The notes: generated by a model not told the origin, from the letters alone. A stretch of DNA of 64,000 nucleotides from an uncultured Pelagibacteraceae bacterium (GCA_902570785.1 CACFZK010000005.1:1-64000), one strand, 5' to 3'; positions 1-10,062 are shown, counted from the first letter of the stretch. Translations and numbers: made by a program.

Positions 1-95
1 ACACGAATGGTATCCCCAGGGAAAAATTCAGGTATTTTTTTCTTCTGAATTATTTTTTGAACGTTTGCTTTGTTTATTTCTTCTATATTTTTCAT
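1..95 (-). CDS. rplS: 50S ribosomal protein L19, N-terminal part (runs off the window edge)
   Basis: Reverse complement of 95..1 translates MKNIEEINKANVQKIIQKKKIPEFFPGDTIRV, an L19-type N-terminus, directly downstream of trmD. Confidence 0.88.
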   Translation of the reverse strand, partial: MKNIEEINKANVQKIIQKKKIPEFFPGDTIR

Positions 96-787
96 TTTTT
101 TTCTTTTTCTAAAAATTTTTTCCACATATCTGGTCTTTGGCGTCGTGTTATATCCTTTGATTGTGATAAACGCCAGTCCTTAATTTTAGAATGATTACCA
201 GATAAAAGCACTTCTGGAACGCTTTTTTTTTCCCATATTTGTGGTTTTGTATATTGGGGGTATTCTAATAAATCATGCTCGAAGCTTTCATCATCTTTTG
301 AATTATTATTTCCAAGCACACCAGGTAATAATCTTAAAACTGTGTCGATTACAACAAATGAAGCTGACTCACCTCCTGATAAAACATAATCACCAATACT
401 AAGCTGTTCAATATTTCTAGTGTTTAATATACGTTCGTCTACTCCTTCAAAATGTCCACATATTAAATTTATAACTTTTTCCTTAGAAAATTGTTTGGCT
501 TTCTTTTGATTAAAATTTATTCCTTTGGGTGTTAAGTAAAATATTTTTTCATCTTTTTTTATGTTTGCATCAATAGATTTTCCTAATACATCCGGTTTTA
601 AAAGCATTCCACTTCCTCCTCCGAATGGTTTGTCGTCAACTGTTTTATGTTTGTCACCAGCTGAGTCTCGAATATTGATGACCTCTAAATTCCAAATTTT
701 TTTTTCTAAAGCCTTCCCGTAGAGTCCTTTGTTTAAAGGACCAGGATATATTTCTGGATACAAAGTGAATACTCGCGCTTTCCACAT
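92..787 (-). CDS. trmD: tRNA (guanine-N1)-methyltransferase TrmD
   Basis: Motifs GGGSGMLLKPDV, LICGHFEGVDERI, IGDYVLSGGE; position between rpsP and rplS. Confidence 0.97.
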   Translation of the reverse strand: MWKARVFTLYPEIYPGPLNKGLYGKALEKKIWNLEVINIRDSAGDKHKTVDDKPFGGGSGMLLKPDVLGKSIDANIKKDEKIFYLTPKGINFNQKKAKQFSKEKVINLICGHFEGVDERILNTRNIEQLSIGDYVLSGGESASFVVIDTVLRLLPGVLGNNNSKDDESFEHDLLEYPQYTKPQIWEKKSVPEVLLSGNHSKIKDWRLSQSKDITRRQRPDMWKKFLEKEKK

Positions 788-789
788 TG

Positions 790-1164
790 TTATTTCTTTG
801 GTTCTTCTTTCTTAGCTTCCTGCTTTGGAGCTTCTTTCTTTGGTTCTTCTTTACCGTCTTTTTTTCTATCTTTTTTAGGAATTGCTTTTTGAGGATTATT
901 TCCTGGTTTAGGCATTGGCATAATATTAACCTCACCAAGAATTCTTGTAACTCTTACTGTTGGCCTTGCGCCTTTGCTCAACCAATGTTTTACTCTTTCA
1001 GACTCTAATTTAATTCTCTCCTTTTTTTCCTTTGGTAGAAGAGGATTAAAAGATCCTAATTTTTCTATAAACCTTCCGTCTCTTGGAAATCTACTGTCAG
1101 CTACAACGATCTTGTAGACTGGTCTCTTTTTTGCTCCTCCCATTGATAGTCTTATTTTTAACAT
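790..1164 (-). CDS. rpsP: 30S ribosomal protein S16 with Lys/Glu/Pro-rich C-terminal tail
   Basis: [41 protein letters not shown] is typical S16. Confidence 0.97.
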   Translation of the reverse strand: MLKIRLSMGGAKKRPVYKIVVADSRFPRDGRFIEKLGSFNPLLPKEKKERIKLESERVKHWLSKGARPTVRVTRILGEVNIMPMPKPGNNPQKAIPKKDRKKDGKEEPKKEAPKQEAKKEEPKK

Positions 1165-1174
1165 TTTGATCCTT

Positions 1175-2524
1175 TCATTTTAGATTGTTTAACAACTCAT
1201 CAGGAAATTGTCCTTTTGGCACTTTTCCTTTTGACATTTTTTTCATCATCTTTGACATCATCTTAAATTGCTTTAATAGCCTATTAATCGTTTGAGGATC
1301 TGTTCCAGAACCCAAACATATTCTTTTTCTTCTAGAGCCACTTATGATATCAGGATTTTGTCTTTCTTTTTTTGTCATAGACAAAATTATTGCTTCGTTT
1401 GCTGTTAGAAGCTTTTCATCAACATTTGCATTTTGCATTTGCTCTTTTACTTTTCCTACTCCTGGTAAAAGAGATAAAACCCCCTCCATTCCTCCCATTT
1501 TTTTCATTTGTCTTATTTGCATTAGATAATCATCAAAAGTAAACGCTCCTTTTTTAAGATTCTCTTCTGCGGCTTTTATTTTTTCTTCATCTAAGTCTTG
1601 TGAGGCTTTTTCGACTAAAGATACGATATCTCCCATTCCAAGAATTCTGTTTGCTAACCTGTCAGGGTGAAATGTTTCGAAGTCATTAATATTTTCTCCA
1701 ACACCTATAAATTTAATAGGTTTTCCTGTTGTTTGTTTCATGCTAAGAGCGGCACCACCTCTACCATCTCCGTCAACTCTTGTTAATATTATGCTAGTCA
1801 GGTCAACTGCTTTATCAAACTCAGAGGCTAATTTGACTGCTATTTGTCCTGTTAAGGAATCTGCAACTAATATTGTTTCGACAGGCAAAGCTTCTGCTTT
1901 AATATTTTTAATCTCTGTCATCATATTTAAATCTATTTGGGTTCGCCCTGCAGTATCATAGATTATAATATCTGCTCCACTTAATGATGCTGCATTTTTT
2001 GCTCTTTTTGTAATATCGATTGGGTACTGATCTTTTATAACAGGAAGAACATTTAAATTATTTTTTTCACATAATATTTTTAATTGCTCTTGTGCAGCAG
2101 GTCTGTAAACATCGAGACTCGCAAGTAAAATTTTCTTTTTATAATTTTTTTCAATATTTTTGGCTAATTTTACAGCCGTTGTAGTTTTTCCGGATCCTTG
2201 TAAACCGACTAATAGTATTGATGCTGGTGGAACAGCTTTAAGGTTGAGTTCTTCTCCTTTGCCCCCCAAAACTTGAACCAATTGATCATAAACAATTTTT
2301 ACTAACATTTGACCAGGTGAGGTTGATCTAATAATTTCCTGACCAATAGCTTTAGGTTTAATGTCTTCTATAAATTTCTTTACCACAGGCAATGAAACGT
2401 CTGCAGCTAAAAGCGCCTCTCTAATTTCCTTCAACCCTGTTTCAACCTGTGTTTCATTCAGAGAAGGGGCTTTTTTTAGTTTGCTTAGTATTCCTTCTAA
2501 TTTATTTGTTAAGTTTTCAAACAT
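1175..2524 (-). CDS. ffh: Signal recognition particle protein Ffh (SRP54 GTPase)
   Basis: [24 protein letters not shown], Met-rich M domain, C-terminal [16 protein letters not shown]. Confidence 0.98.
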   Translation of the reverse strand: MFENLTNKLEGILSKLKKAPSLNETQVETGLKEIREALLAADVSLPVVKKFIEDIKPKAIGQEIIRSTSPGQMLVKIVYDQLVQVLGGKGEELNLKAVPPASILLVGLQGSGKTTTAVKLAKNIEKNYKKKILLASLDVYRPAAQEQLKILCEKNNLNVLPVIKDQYPIDITKRAKNAASLSGADIIIYDTAGRTQIDLNMMTEIKNIKAEALPVETILVADSLTGQIAVKLASEFDKAVDLTSIILTRVDGDGRGGAALSMKQTTGKPIKFIGVGENINDFETFHPDRLANRILGMGDIVSLVEKASQDLDEEKIKAAEENLKKGAFTFDDYLMQIRQMKKMGGMEGVLSLLPGVGKVKEQMQNANVDEKLLTANEAIILSMTKKERQNPDIISGSRRKRICLGSGTDPQTINRLLKQFKMMSKMMKKMSKGKVPKGQFPDELLNNLK

Positions 2525-2534
2525 TTTTTAATTC

Positions 2535-2650
2535 ATTCAACACCAATCGCACTAGTGGGCGAACCCTCGCTGACTAGTGTCGATCCCTTTATTTCTAAAG
2601 GCACCGCAAAGTTTACCATTTGCGGAAGTGATGAGAAGTTACAATTAGGG
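2535..2650 (-). ncRNA. Candidate structured 5' leader of ffh (three hairpins); possibly the pelagibacterial 'ffh' RNA motif
   Basis: Perfect inverted repeats CACTAGT(2550-2556)/ACTAGTG(2573-2579), CCTTT(2586-2590)/AAAGG(2597-2601), CCGCAAA(2604-2610)/TTTGCGG(2619-2625); internal GGG-TTCG-CCC on the minus strand; lies just upstream of ffh. No 4.5S GGAA-tetraloop core was seen. Confidence 0.6.
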
Positions 2651-2686
2651 GTTTTAAAAGTCAATGAATAATTATACTAATCAATT

Positions 2687-3505
2687 ATGACATCAATTAT
2701 CGCTTACAAAATGGACGGCTTAGGTAATGATTTTATCATTATTGATAGAAGAAAAAATTATATTAATTTAACAAGAGAAAAAATTATTGAATTGGGCAGT
2801 AGATCTAATATTGGCTTTGATCAAATAATCTTTATAGAAAAAGAAAAAGAAAATTCTTTTCCAATAACAATTTTCAACTCTGATGGGGGTGAAATAAGCG
2901 CTTGTGGAAATGGATCTAGATGTGTAGCTTATCTTTTAGGTAAAAATTTAAACACAAAAGAAATAAAACTAAAAACAAATAATCGACTGCTCAATGCAAA
3001 AATAGTAGGAAATTTACAAGTAGAACTTGAAATGGGAAAACCTTTATTTGGTTCTGAGGATATTCCTTTATCGAAAAAAATAAATACAGCTGATATCACT
3101 TTAGAGATAAATAACAATAAATTTACAGGTGGATTTTGTGTAAACGTGGGAAATCCACATATAATTTTTTTTGTGAAAAATTGTTTTGAATATGATTTAA
3201 AAACAATAGGTCCAAAAATTGAAAACCACATTCTATTTCCTGAAAAAACTAATGTAACAATGGCTCAGATAATAGATGAAAACAATATAACTGTTAATGT
3301 TTGGGAAAGAGGCGCTGGACTAACTAAAGCATGTGGTACAGCAGCTTGTGCAACAGCTGTCGCTGCCTTTAAGAATAAATTGGTTAATAATGAAGTAGAT
3401 ATAAAATTTAAAGATGGTTTTTTAAATATAAAAATAGATAAAACAGAAAATATATTTATGACCGGTCCAGTCTCAGAGATTGAAACAATTGACTTTGAAA
3501 AATAA
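2687..3505 (+). CDS. dapF: Diaminopimelate epimerase
   Basis: KMDGLGNDFIIID, ACGNGSRCVAY, ERGAGLTKACGTAACA. Confidence 0.97.
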   Translation: MTSIIAYKMDGLGNDFIIIDRRKNYINLTREKIIELGSRSNIGFDQIIFIEKEKENSFPITIFNSDGGEISACGNGSRCVAYLLGKNLNTKEIKLKTNNRLLNAKIVGNLQVELEMGKPLFGSEDIPLSKKINTADITLEINNNKFTGGFCVNVGNPHIIFFVKNCFEYDLKTIGPKIENHILFPEKTNVTMAQIIDENNITVNVWERGAGLTKACGTAACATAVAAFKNKLVNNEVDIKFKDGFLNIKIDKTENIFMTGPVSEIETIDFEK

Positions 3506-4380
3506 TGAACTTTTTTGAAAATTTTAAATTTAGTAATTTATTTAGTAAAAAAAAGATAGATGAAAACTTACTTCATAAATTTGAAGAGCTTCTAATTGAG
3601 TCAGACGTTGGTACTCAAATAGCTTCAGATCTGAAAGAAAAATTTAAAAAAGAAAAAATCGGAAAAGAAATTAAAGACGAAAAAGAAATATTTGATTTTC
3701 TTGGAGATCAGATATCTAAAATACTTAATCCTTATGAAGGAAAACTTAATAATCTTTATAAAAACTCTCCTTCAATCGTAGTTGTAGCAGGAGTAAATGG
3801 AGTTGGAAAAACAACAACAATAGGAAAGCTTGGAAAGTTATTTAAAAATGAAGGAAAAAAAATAGTTTTCGGTGCTGCTGATACTTTTAGAGCAGCAGCT
3901 ATTGAACAATTAGAACTTTGGTCTAAAAAAATTGGGGCTGATTTTGTTAAATCAGATTTAGGAACGGATCCAGCATCTGTTGGATTTAAAACTGCAAAGT
4001 TTGCTGAAGACAATAAACTAGATATAGCATTTATTGATACTGCAGGAAGACTACAAAATAAAAAAAATCTAATGGAAGAATATAAGAAAATATTTACAGT
4101 TCTAAAAAAAATAAATCCAGAATATCCTCATGAAACTATTTTAGTACTTGATGCTACAACTGGCCAAAATGCTTTAAATCAAGTTGAAGAATTTAAGAAA
4201 ATTTCAAACTTAACTGGTTTAATAATTACCAAATTAGATACTTCAGCGAAAGGTGGAATATTATTGGCTATTTGTAAAAAATTTGGTTTGCCAATAATCG
4301 CAGTTGGCATGGGTGAAAAAGAAAGTGATTTACATCCATTTAACTCAGCAGACTTTTCTAAAATGTTGGTTGAAAATTAA
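3505..4380 (+). CDS. ftsY: Signal recognition particle receptor FtsY
   Basis: GVNGVGKTTTIGKLG, AADTFRAAAIEQL, DTAGRLQNKKNLMEE, TKLDTSAKGG. Confidence 0.97.
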   Translation: MNFFENFKFSNLFSKKKIDENLLHKFEELLIESDVGTQIASDLKEKFKKEKIGKEIKDEKEIFDFLGDQISKILNPYEGKLNNLYKNSPSIVVVAGVNGVGKTTTIGKLGKLFKNEGKKIVFGAADTFRAAAIEQLELWSKKIGADFVKSDLGTDPASVGFKTAKFAEDNKLDIAFIDTAGRLQNKKNLMEEYKKIFTVLKKINPEYPHETILVLDATTGQNALNQVEEFKKISNLTGLIITKLDTSAKGGILLAICKKFGLPIIAVGMGEKESDLHPFNSADFSKMLVEN

Positions 4381-4382
4381 AA

Positions 4383-4862
4383 ATGAAAATTCAAAAAAAA
4401 ATAGAACCAATTGTATCGGGAATATCTGCATCAGTAGTTATAAGTGTTCTTGCCTTTTTAACCTTAAGAACGTCTGCCGGTGTATGGCTAATGTTTTCAT
4501 TTGGAGCAACTGTTTTTTTAGTTTTCGCACTTCATAATCTAGAAACAGCACAACCAAAAAATATTTTTTTTGGACATTTAATCTCAGTTCTAGTTGGAAT
4601 CATTTTTAATGAAACAATTGGATTTTCATTTTACTCTCTTGGTTTAGCTGTCGGAGTAGCCGTAACTTTAATGGTATATTTAAAAGTTATGCACCCTCCT
4701 GCAGCATCAAATCCTTTGGTGGTATTATTTACTGATGTTTCTTTTGAATTTATTTTGTTTCCAGTAATACTAGGAACTATAGCAATTATTATAATGTCAG
4801 TTTTCATTAATAAAATTATTTTAAAAAGAAAATATCCAATTAGGGGTAACTGGTTATATTGA
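4383..4862 (+). CDS. HPP family membrane protein
   Basis: Four-TM pattern with VMHPPAASNPL (HPP motif). Confidence 0.85.
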   Translation: MKIQKKIEPIVSGISASVVISVLAFLTLRTSAGVWLMFSFGATVFLVFALHNLETAQPKNIFFGHLISVLVGIIFNETIGFSFYSLGLAVGVAVTLMVYLKVMHPPAASNPLVVLFTDVSFEFILFPVILGTIAIIIMSVFINKIILKRKYPIRGNWLY

Positions 4863-5678
4863 TAAGAAAAATTTATTTAAGGCATCCAATAAATTTTTGT
4901 TATATTCCATCATATGATCGTCATTTTTAGGAAAATAAGAATGTTTGGGATCATTAGCCTCTGAAAAAACTTTTTTACCCATCTGGAATGGAACAATTTT
5001 ATCATTTTCTCCATGCATAACTAAAATCGGAATTTTAATATTTTTTAATTTTTTTATAGTTTCATATCTATCTTTAAGTAAGAGCGAAACTGGTAGATAA
5101 AAATAATAATGTTTTCCAGCTTCGACCATCGACGTGAAGGGAGACTCTAAAATTATACCTGCAAAATTTTTATTTTGTGCAACTTCAACGGAAACACCAG
5201 TTCCTAGAGATTCACCATAAATTATAATTTGTTTATCTTTGATTCCTTGTTCGTTTAACCAGGCTATAGTATCTCTGGCGTCCTGATATAATCCTTTTTC
5301 TGAAGGACTACCTTCATTACCACTAAAACCTCTATAAGCCACAATCAAAAAATTTATATCAAAATCTTTAATTAAATTTAATTTATAAATTCTATTTTTT
5401 AAATCTCCAGCATTTCCATGAAAAAATAATAAGGTCTTTTTTTCTCTCAGGTCTTTTTTGTGAAACCAGGCCTTTAGTTCTTTTCCCTCAGATGTGGGTA
5501 CAAAAACTTCCTCATATTCGAAGTTTGCTTCGTCAGAGCTATAATTATTTTCAAACGGATGGTAAAGAAGATTTCTTTGGTAAAAAAATACAAAAATTAC
5601 TACAAGGAAGTAGCACAAAATTACTATAGTTACTAAAGTAAACATATATCTAAGTTTTTTTGGCAAAATACACTCCAA
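4854..5678 (-). CDS. Alpha/beta hydrolase with N-terminal TM segment
   Basis: LLFFHGNAGD, IIYGESLGTG, PILVMHGENDKIVP. Confidence 0.9.
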   Translation of the reverse strand: MECILPKKLRYMFTLVTIVILCYFLVVIFVFFYQRNLLYHPFENNYSSDEANFEYEEVFVPTSEGKELKAWFHKKDLREKKTLLFFHGNAGDLKNRIYKLNLIKDFDINFLIVAYRGFSGNEGSPSEKGLYQDARDTIAWLNEQGIKDKQIIIYGESLGTGVSVEVAQNKNFAGIILESPFTSMVEAGKHYYFYLPVSLLLKDRYETIKKLKNIKIPILVMHGENDKIVPFQMGKKVFSEANDPKHSYFPKNDDHMMEYNKNLLDALNKFFLSI

Positions 5679-6555
5679 GTAAAACTAATGCACCACCTAA
5701 ATAATGCGACGCAAAAAGTTCCTCGTTAAAAAAAAATATTCCATAAAATGCTCCATAAACAACAAATAAATATAGTGTAAAACCAGTAATTGATGCACCA
5801 AGGTACTTTTGAATTTTGCTGTAAAGAATAAAAGCAATTATACCTGGTGATATTGCTGCAATTGTAATCCATAGGATGGGTATTAACTCTAAATTAAATT
5901 TATCGCCTAAATAAAATACTTCATAAAGATAAAAAGGAAATAAAGAAATTGAACCAAAAAAAGCTATTAATGTAAATTTTGTAAATAAATTAAATTTTGA
6001 TTTCCAATGTAAAACATAAACTGAGTATAAAGCCCACGATATTGCTGCACCTAAAATCCAAATATCTCCTTCAACAAAATTTAAATTTAAAAAGGTTGAT
6101 AATTTTCCATTTGATATGACAACTAATACGCCAATAAATGCAAGAAGAAATCCAATGGTCTGAAAGAAATTAATTTTTTCTTTATAAAAAAAAGTTGATA
6201 ACATAACAATAAAAATTGAGGAAGATGTATAAATTAGCGACATGTTTAAAACAGTTGTAGTTTTTCCTGCAACGTAAGGAAAAATACTACATAGACAACA
6301 TCCGGTAAAACCTAAAAAAAGGAGTTTTAAAAACTCTGACTTTAAATGTTTGAAATTTTTTTTTATTGGTTTGTAAAAAAATGGTAATAAGAAAACAAAT
6401 ACAAGTGTCCATCTCCAAAACCCTAAAGAAACTGGTGGAACAAATGAAACTGCTCCTCTGGCAATAGCTAAATTACTTGCCATAAAAATTGGCTGAATTA
6501 AAAGTAAAATAAATGGAAGAAAAGTTGTTTTATTTTTTTTGGAAGAAGGCTTCAT
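5650..6555 (-). CDS. EamA/DMT-family transporter
   Basis: Ten hydrophobic segments, DMT-like duplicated architecture. Confidence 0.88.
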   Translation of the reverse strand: MKPSSKKNKTTFLPFILLLIQPIFMASNLAIARGAVSFVPPVSLGFWRWTLVFVFLLPFFYKPIKKNFKHLKSEFLKLLFLGFTGCCLCSIFPYVAGKTTTVLNMSLIYTSSSIFIVMLSTFFYKEKINFFQTIGFLLAFIGVLVVISNGKLSTFLNLNFVEGDIWILGAAISWALYSVYVLHWKSKFNLFTKFTLIAFFGSISLFPFYLYEVFYLGDKFNLELIPILWITIAAISPGIIAFILYSKIQKYLGASITGFTLYLFVVYGAFYGIFFFNEELFASHYLGGALVLLGVYFAKKT

Positions 6556-6706
6556 AAATCATCATGCATATTACCAAGCCCATAAGAATGTAAACTGGAA
6601 GAACATCGGTAAAGCCAATCATCATTGATCTTGTTAATGTAGTGGCCAAACCAATTAAGAAGGCGATTGCAATAGAGCACCCAACTATACTTGTTAATTT
6701 ATTCAT
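6530..6706 (-). CDS. 58-aa hydrophobic small protein (not in the ORF track)
   Basis: Reverse complement reads MNKLTSIVGCSIAIAFLIGLATTLTRSMMIGFTDVLPVYILMGLVICMMIYEAFFQKK*; ATG overlaps the amidase stop region and its end overlaps the EamA start; fills the only gap of this operon. Confidence 0.7.
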   Translation of the reverse strand: MNKLTSIVGCSIAIAFLIGLATTLTRSMMIGFTDVLPVYILMGLVICMMIYEAFFQKK

Positions 6707-8039
6707 CTTCTGTATCCTTACATTTTTTTTCTAACCAATTTGCAACCCCTAAAAATCTCAAATCATCAAGCCTATTGCCGATTAGCTGAACTCCTAATGG
6801 TAAATTATTTTCACCTGTAAGTAAAGGTAGTGATACCGATGGCAAGCCCATGTAAGTCCAGATGGTACAGAACTCTGGACTTCCAGTAAATTTTAGTCCT
6901 TTGTCTGCCACACCTGTTGACGCTGGTGTAATTACTCCGTGATAATCCTCAAAAACTTCACTATAAGATCTGTAACTTTGCTCCATAAAGTCCTTCGCTT
7001 CAGTATATTGCCCAGCAGAATATTTATTTCCACGTTCTATAGCTTCTACAAGTTTTTTTCCCAATTTATTTTTTGAATTTTTGTAATACTTTTGAAAACT
7101 ATTCGCCATATCAGTTTCGTGAACCACTTGTTGAAACTTATGTATATCTTTAAAGTAAGATGGTTCATCAAATACCTCTATGTGTTTTTTTAGTTTTTTT
7201 ATTAAAAATTCAAAAGCTTTTTGAGATTCTTTGTCTATATTTTTCCAGTTAGAAGTTTTATAGAATATAAATTTTGGATCAAAGTGAGGGCCTTTTCTGC
7301 ATTCTTCCAACATTTTTTCTGCTGAATAGTGAACTGTATCTTTGTCGTACAAATCTTTTTTTATCAGGCACTTTGCAATCAAAGCTACATCTTCAACACT
7401 TTTGCCAAAAACTCCTACATGATCAAGTTTTGATGACTGCTTTAAAACTCCATTTCTCGATATTAATCCAAACGAGGGTTTATAGCCCACTACTCCACAA
7501 TAAGATGCTGGTCTAATAATTGAGCCTTTGGTTTGTGTCCCCAAGGATAATGGCGCCATATGTGCCGCAACAACAGCTGCTGATCCACTTGAAGATCCAC
7601 CTGGTGTTCTAGTTTTATCATGTGGATTAGTTGTTTTGCCGGGATCAAAGTAAGCAAGTTCGGTCGTAACTGTTTTGCCCATGATTATTGCACCTGAAAT
7701 TTTTAATAAATTAACTACCTCAGCATCAGCACTTTCTGACATACCTTTTCTTAATACAGTTCCGCATTCTGTCGGCATATCTTGGGTTCCTATGATGTCT
7801 TTTATCCCTATTGGTAATCCGTGGAGTGGTCCGAGTGGTTTACCAGATTTTCTATACTCATCTTTTTCTTCTGCTTTCTCTATGAGAAGTTTTTTGTCAA
7901 AGAAAGCCCAAGCTTTAACATCTTTTTCAAACTTATCTATTCTACCAATATACTCTTTACAAGCATCAACGCATGAAATTTCACCACTTTTTAATTTTTC
8001 AGCTAACTCAATAGCTGTCATTGAAAAGATTTTGCTCAT
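6699..8039 (-). CDS. Amidase (amidase-signature family, GatA-like)
   Basis: GLPIGIKDIIGTQDMPTECGT, TPGGSSSGSAAVVAAHMAPLSLGTQTKGSIIRPAS. Confidence 0.93.
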   Translation of the reverse strand: MSKIFSMTAIELAEKLKSGEISCVDACKEYIGRIDKFEKDVKAWAFFDKKLLIEKAEEKDEYRKSGKPLGPLHGLPIGIKDIIGTQDMPTECGTVLRKGMSESADAEVVNLLKISGAIIMGKTVTTELAYFDPGKTTNPHDKTRTPGGSSSGSAAVVAAHMAPLSLGTQTKGSIIRPASYCGVVGYKPSFGLISRNGVLKQSSKLDHVGVFGKSVEDVALIAKCLIKKDLYDKDTVHYSAEKMLEECRKGPHFDPKFIFYKTSNWKNIDKESQKAFEFLIKKLKKHIEVFDEPSYFKDIHKFQQVVHETDMANSFQKYYKNSKNKLGKKLVEAIERGNKYSAGQYTEAKDFMEQSYRSYSEVFEDYHGVITPASTGVADKGLKFTGSPEFCTIWTYMGLPSVSLPLLTGENNLPLGVQLIGNRLDDLRFLGVANWLEKKCKDTEDE

Positions 8040-8048
8040 AATTTGGAT

Positions 8049-9410
8049 TTAGTTTGCAAAAAGTAAGTCAGGCAACCAGAGTGCTATACCAGGAAACATA
8101 TACATTAGAAACATTGCAAAAATGACAATTAATAAGAATGGCATAATACCACTAAAAATTTCTAACAATTCTACATTTTTAGTTTGAACTCCCTTTAAGT
8201 AATAAGCGGACATGGCCATGGGAGGAGTTAAAAAAGAAGTTTGAAGGTTTAGTGCTATTAACATTGCAAAAAAGTAAGGGTTAACCCCAAAAAATTCTAC
8301 AAGAGGTAAAAATATCGGAACAAATATGATTAATATCTCAGTCCACTCTAAAGGCCATCCAAGAAGGAAGATAATTATTTGTGTAATAACTAAAAATTGC
8401 CAAGGTTGTAAATTCATTGATTTAAAAAAATGCTCAAATACTTCATGACCACCTAGGTAAGAAAATACTGAGGCAAACGTCCATGATCCAATAAATAACC
8501 ACATGATCATTGCTGTAGTTTTAGCAGTTAAAAAAACTGACTCTTTAAAATTTTTCCATTTTAGGGTTTTATAAAAATAGGATAAAACTAAAGCACCAAA
8601 TGCTCCTACAGCTGCTGCTTCAGCAGGAGTTGCGAGACCTCCAAGAATGGTTCCTAGCACCAATATTATTAATGAAAACAAAGGAAGAAATGAAACCAAA
8701 ACCTCTTTTAAAATAACTGAACGAGGCGGTATATCTTCCGCGGGTGGTTTGGGAGCAATTGAGGGATTCAAATATGCTCTCGTAACAGCATACAAAATAT
8801 ATAATCCAGCGAGCATTATTCCTGGCAATATTGCAGCAGCAAATAATCTCAATGGCGATAGCTGGGCAATAACTGAATAAACTATAAGCATAATACTTGG
8901 AGGTATTAATATTCCAAGACATCCACCAGAACAAATAACACCAGATGCAAATTTTTTATCATAACCTGCTTTTATCATTGCTGGCCAGGCTAAAAGACCC
9001 ATCAAGGTCACTACTGCTCCGATAATTCCGGTAGCTGTAGAAAACAGAGCACAAGTTATTAAAGCTGCCACTGCCATAGATGCTGGCAAACCGTGAGATG
9101 CTAAACGAATAGCAAAGAATAATCTTGAAACAATTCCGGCTCTTTCAACAAGATATCCCATAAATAAAAATAAAGGAACAGCAGTAAGAACGGTGTTATC
9201 CATAACAGTATAAGTATTTTGAACAAATAATTGAAAGATCCTATTATCTAATAGGTGTTCCATTCTTGTTGGATCATAATACGCGTAGTAGCCAAATCCC
9301 ACACCCATCGCCATTAAAGTAAATGCAATAGGAAATCCTAGGAGGACAGCAAAAAGAAATATTGCCATCATAAGAATTGCTATTTCTGGATTTGTTAAAC
9401 TAAATAACAT
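8049..9410 (-). CDS. dctM: TRAP transporter large permease subunit (DctM)
   Basis: Multi-TM; GCLGILIPPSIMLIVYSV; LTPPMAMSAYYLKG. Confidence 0.95.
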   Translation of the reverse strand: MLFSLTNPEIAILMMAIFLFAVLLGFPIAFTLMAMGVGFGYYAYYDPTRMEHLLDNRIFQLFVQNTYTVMDNTVLTAVPLFLFMGYLVERAGIVSRLFFAIRLASHGLPASMAVAALITCALFSTATGIIGAVVTLMGLLAWPAMIKAGYDKKFASGVICSGGCLGILIPPSIMLIVYSVIAQLSPLRLFAAAILPGIMLAGLYILYAVTRAYLNPSIAPKPPAEDIPPRSVILKEVLVSFLPLFSLIILVLGTILGGLATPAEAAAVGAFGALVLSYFYKTLKWKNFKESVFLTAKTTAMIMWLFIGSWTFASVFSYLGGHEVFEHFFKSMNLQPWQFLVITQIIIFLLGWPLEWTEILIIFVPIFLPLVEFFGVNPYFFAMLIALNLQTSFLTPPMAMSAYYLKGVQTKNVELLEIFSGIMPFLLIVIFAMFLMYMFPGIALWLPDLLFAN

Positions 9411-9984
9411 CTTTTTGATCCTCGTCTTGTGAAGTTCTCATTAATATTTTTTCTGTTTCTTCTGCCACAACCATTCTTGCTGGCCAGTGACCTGTTTGTA
9501 TACAAATAATTGATCTAAATACTTCGCTAATTCCTTGAATAATTAATAGAACACCTGCTGCAGGTATTAATGATTTTGCCATATAAATTTGTATTTGTGC
9601 TGGGCTGTTCCAACTAGTCTCTTTTATTTTCCAAGCTAAAGCTGCATATTCATATCCATAAAATGCTAGAGCAAAAACACCTGGAAAGAAAAAGATAAAA
9701 TATAAAACTAGATCTATATACCCTTGGGTTCTAGGTTTAAATAATCTGTAAAGTACATCACCTCTTACATGAGCTTCCGTAGATAGTGTGTAAGCACCTG
9801 CCATCATAAATATTGCACCGTACATTTGTAAACTAAAGTCAAAATTCCATAGAGTTGGTGCATTAAAGGCATATGCCATTATAACTTCGTAGCAAGTCCC
9901 TCCCATTAAAATAACTATGCACCATGAAAAAGCTTTGCCAACTGAAGTACTTAGATGATCTGCAAAAATTATAAATTGCCTCAT
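9400..9984 (-). CDS. dctQ: TRAP transporter small permease subunit (DctQ)
   Basis: Four-TM protein, 11-nt overlap with dctM. Confidence 0.92.
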   Translation of the reverse strand: MRQFIIFADHLSTSVGKAFSWCIVILMGGTCYEVIMAYAFNAPTLWNFDFSLQMYGAIFMMAGAYTLSTEAHVRGDVLYRLFKPRTQGYIDLVLYFIFFFPGVFALAFYGYEYAALAWKIKETSWNSPAQIQIYMAKSLIPAAGVLLIIQGISEVFRSIICIQTGHWPARMVVAEETEKILMRTSQDEDQKDVI

Positions 9985-10021
9985 TATTTATGTTAGTCCA
10001 ATTAGATTTTAATTTCCATAA

Positions 10022-10062
10022 AAAAAGGGGGCTTAAAAAAGCCCCCTTTAATTTTTTAAAAA
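10022..10062 (-). terminator. GC-rich hairpin between dctP and dctQ (intra-operon terminator/attenuator or 3' stabiliser)
   Basis: AAAGGGGGCTTAAAAAAGCCCCCTTT inverted repeat flanked by A/T tracts. Confidence 0.8.

Noticed and set aside
654-1008. ORFs 654..938 (-) and 787..1008 (+) overlapping trmD/rpsP
   Set aside because: Low-complexity frame shadows of the rpsP Lys-rich tail and trmD; no family signal
2535-2650. SRP 4.5S RNA gene upstream of ffh
   Set aside because: The conserved GGUCAGG...CCGGAAGGAAGCAGC core was not found on either strand; a regulatory leader fits better
7675-8052. 125-aa plus-strand ORF antisense to the amidase
   Set aside because: Antisense shadow of conserved amidase-signature sequence
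8620-8934. 104-aa minus-strand ORF inside dctM in another frame
   Set aside because: Cys/Asn/Tyr-rich frame-shifted reading of dctM, no start context
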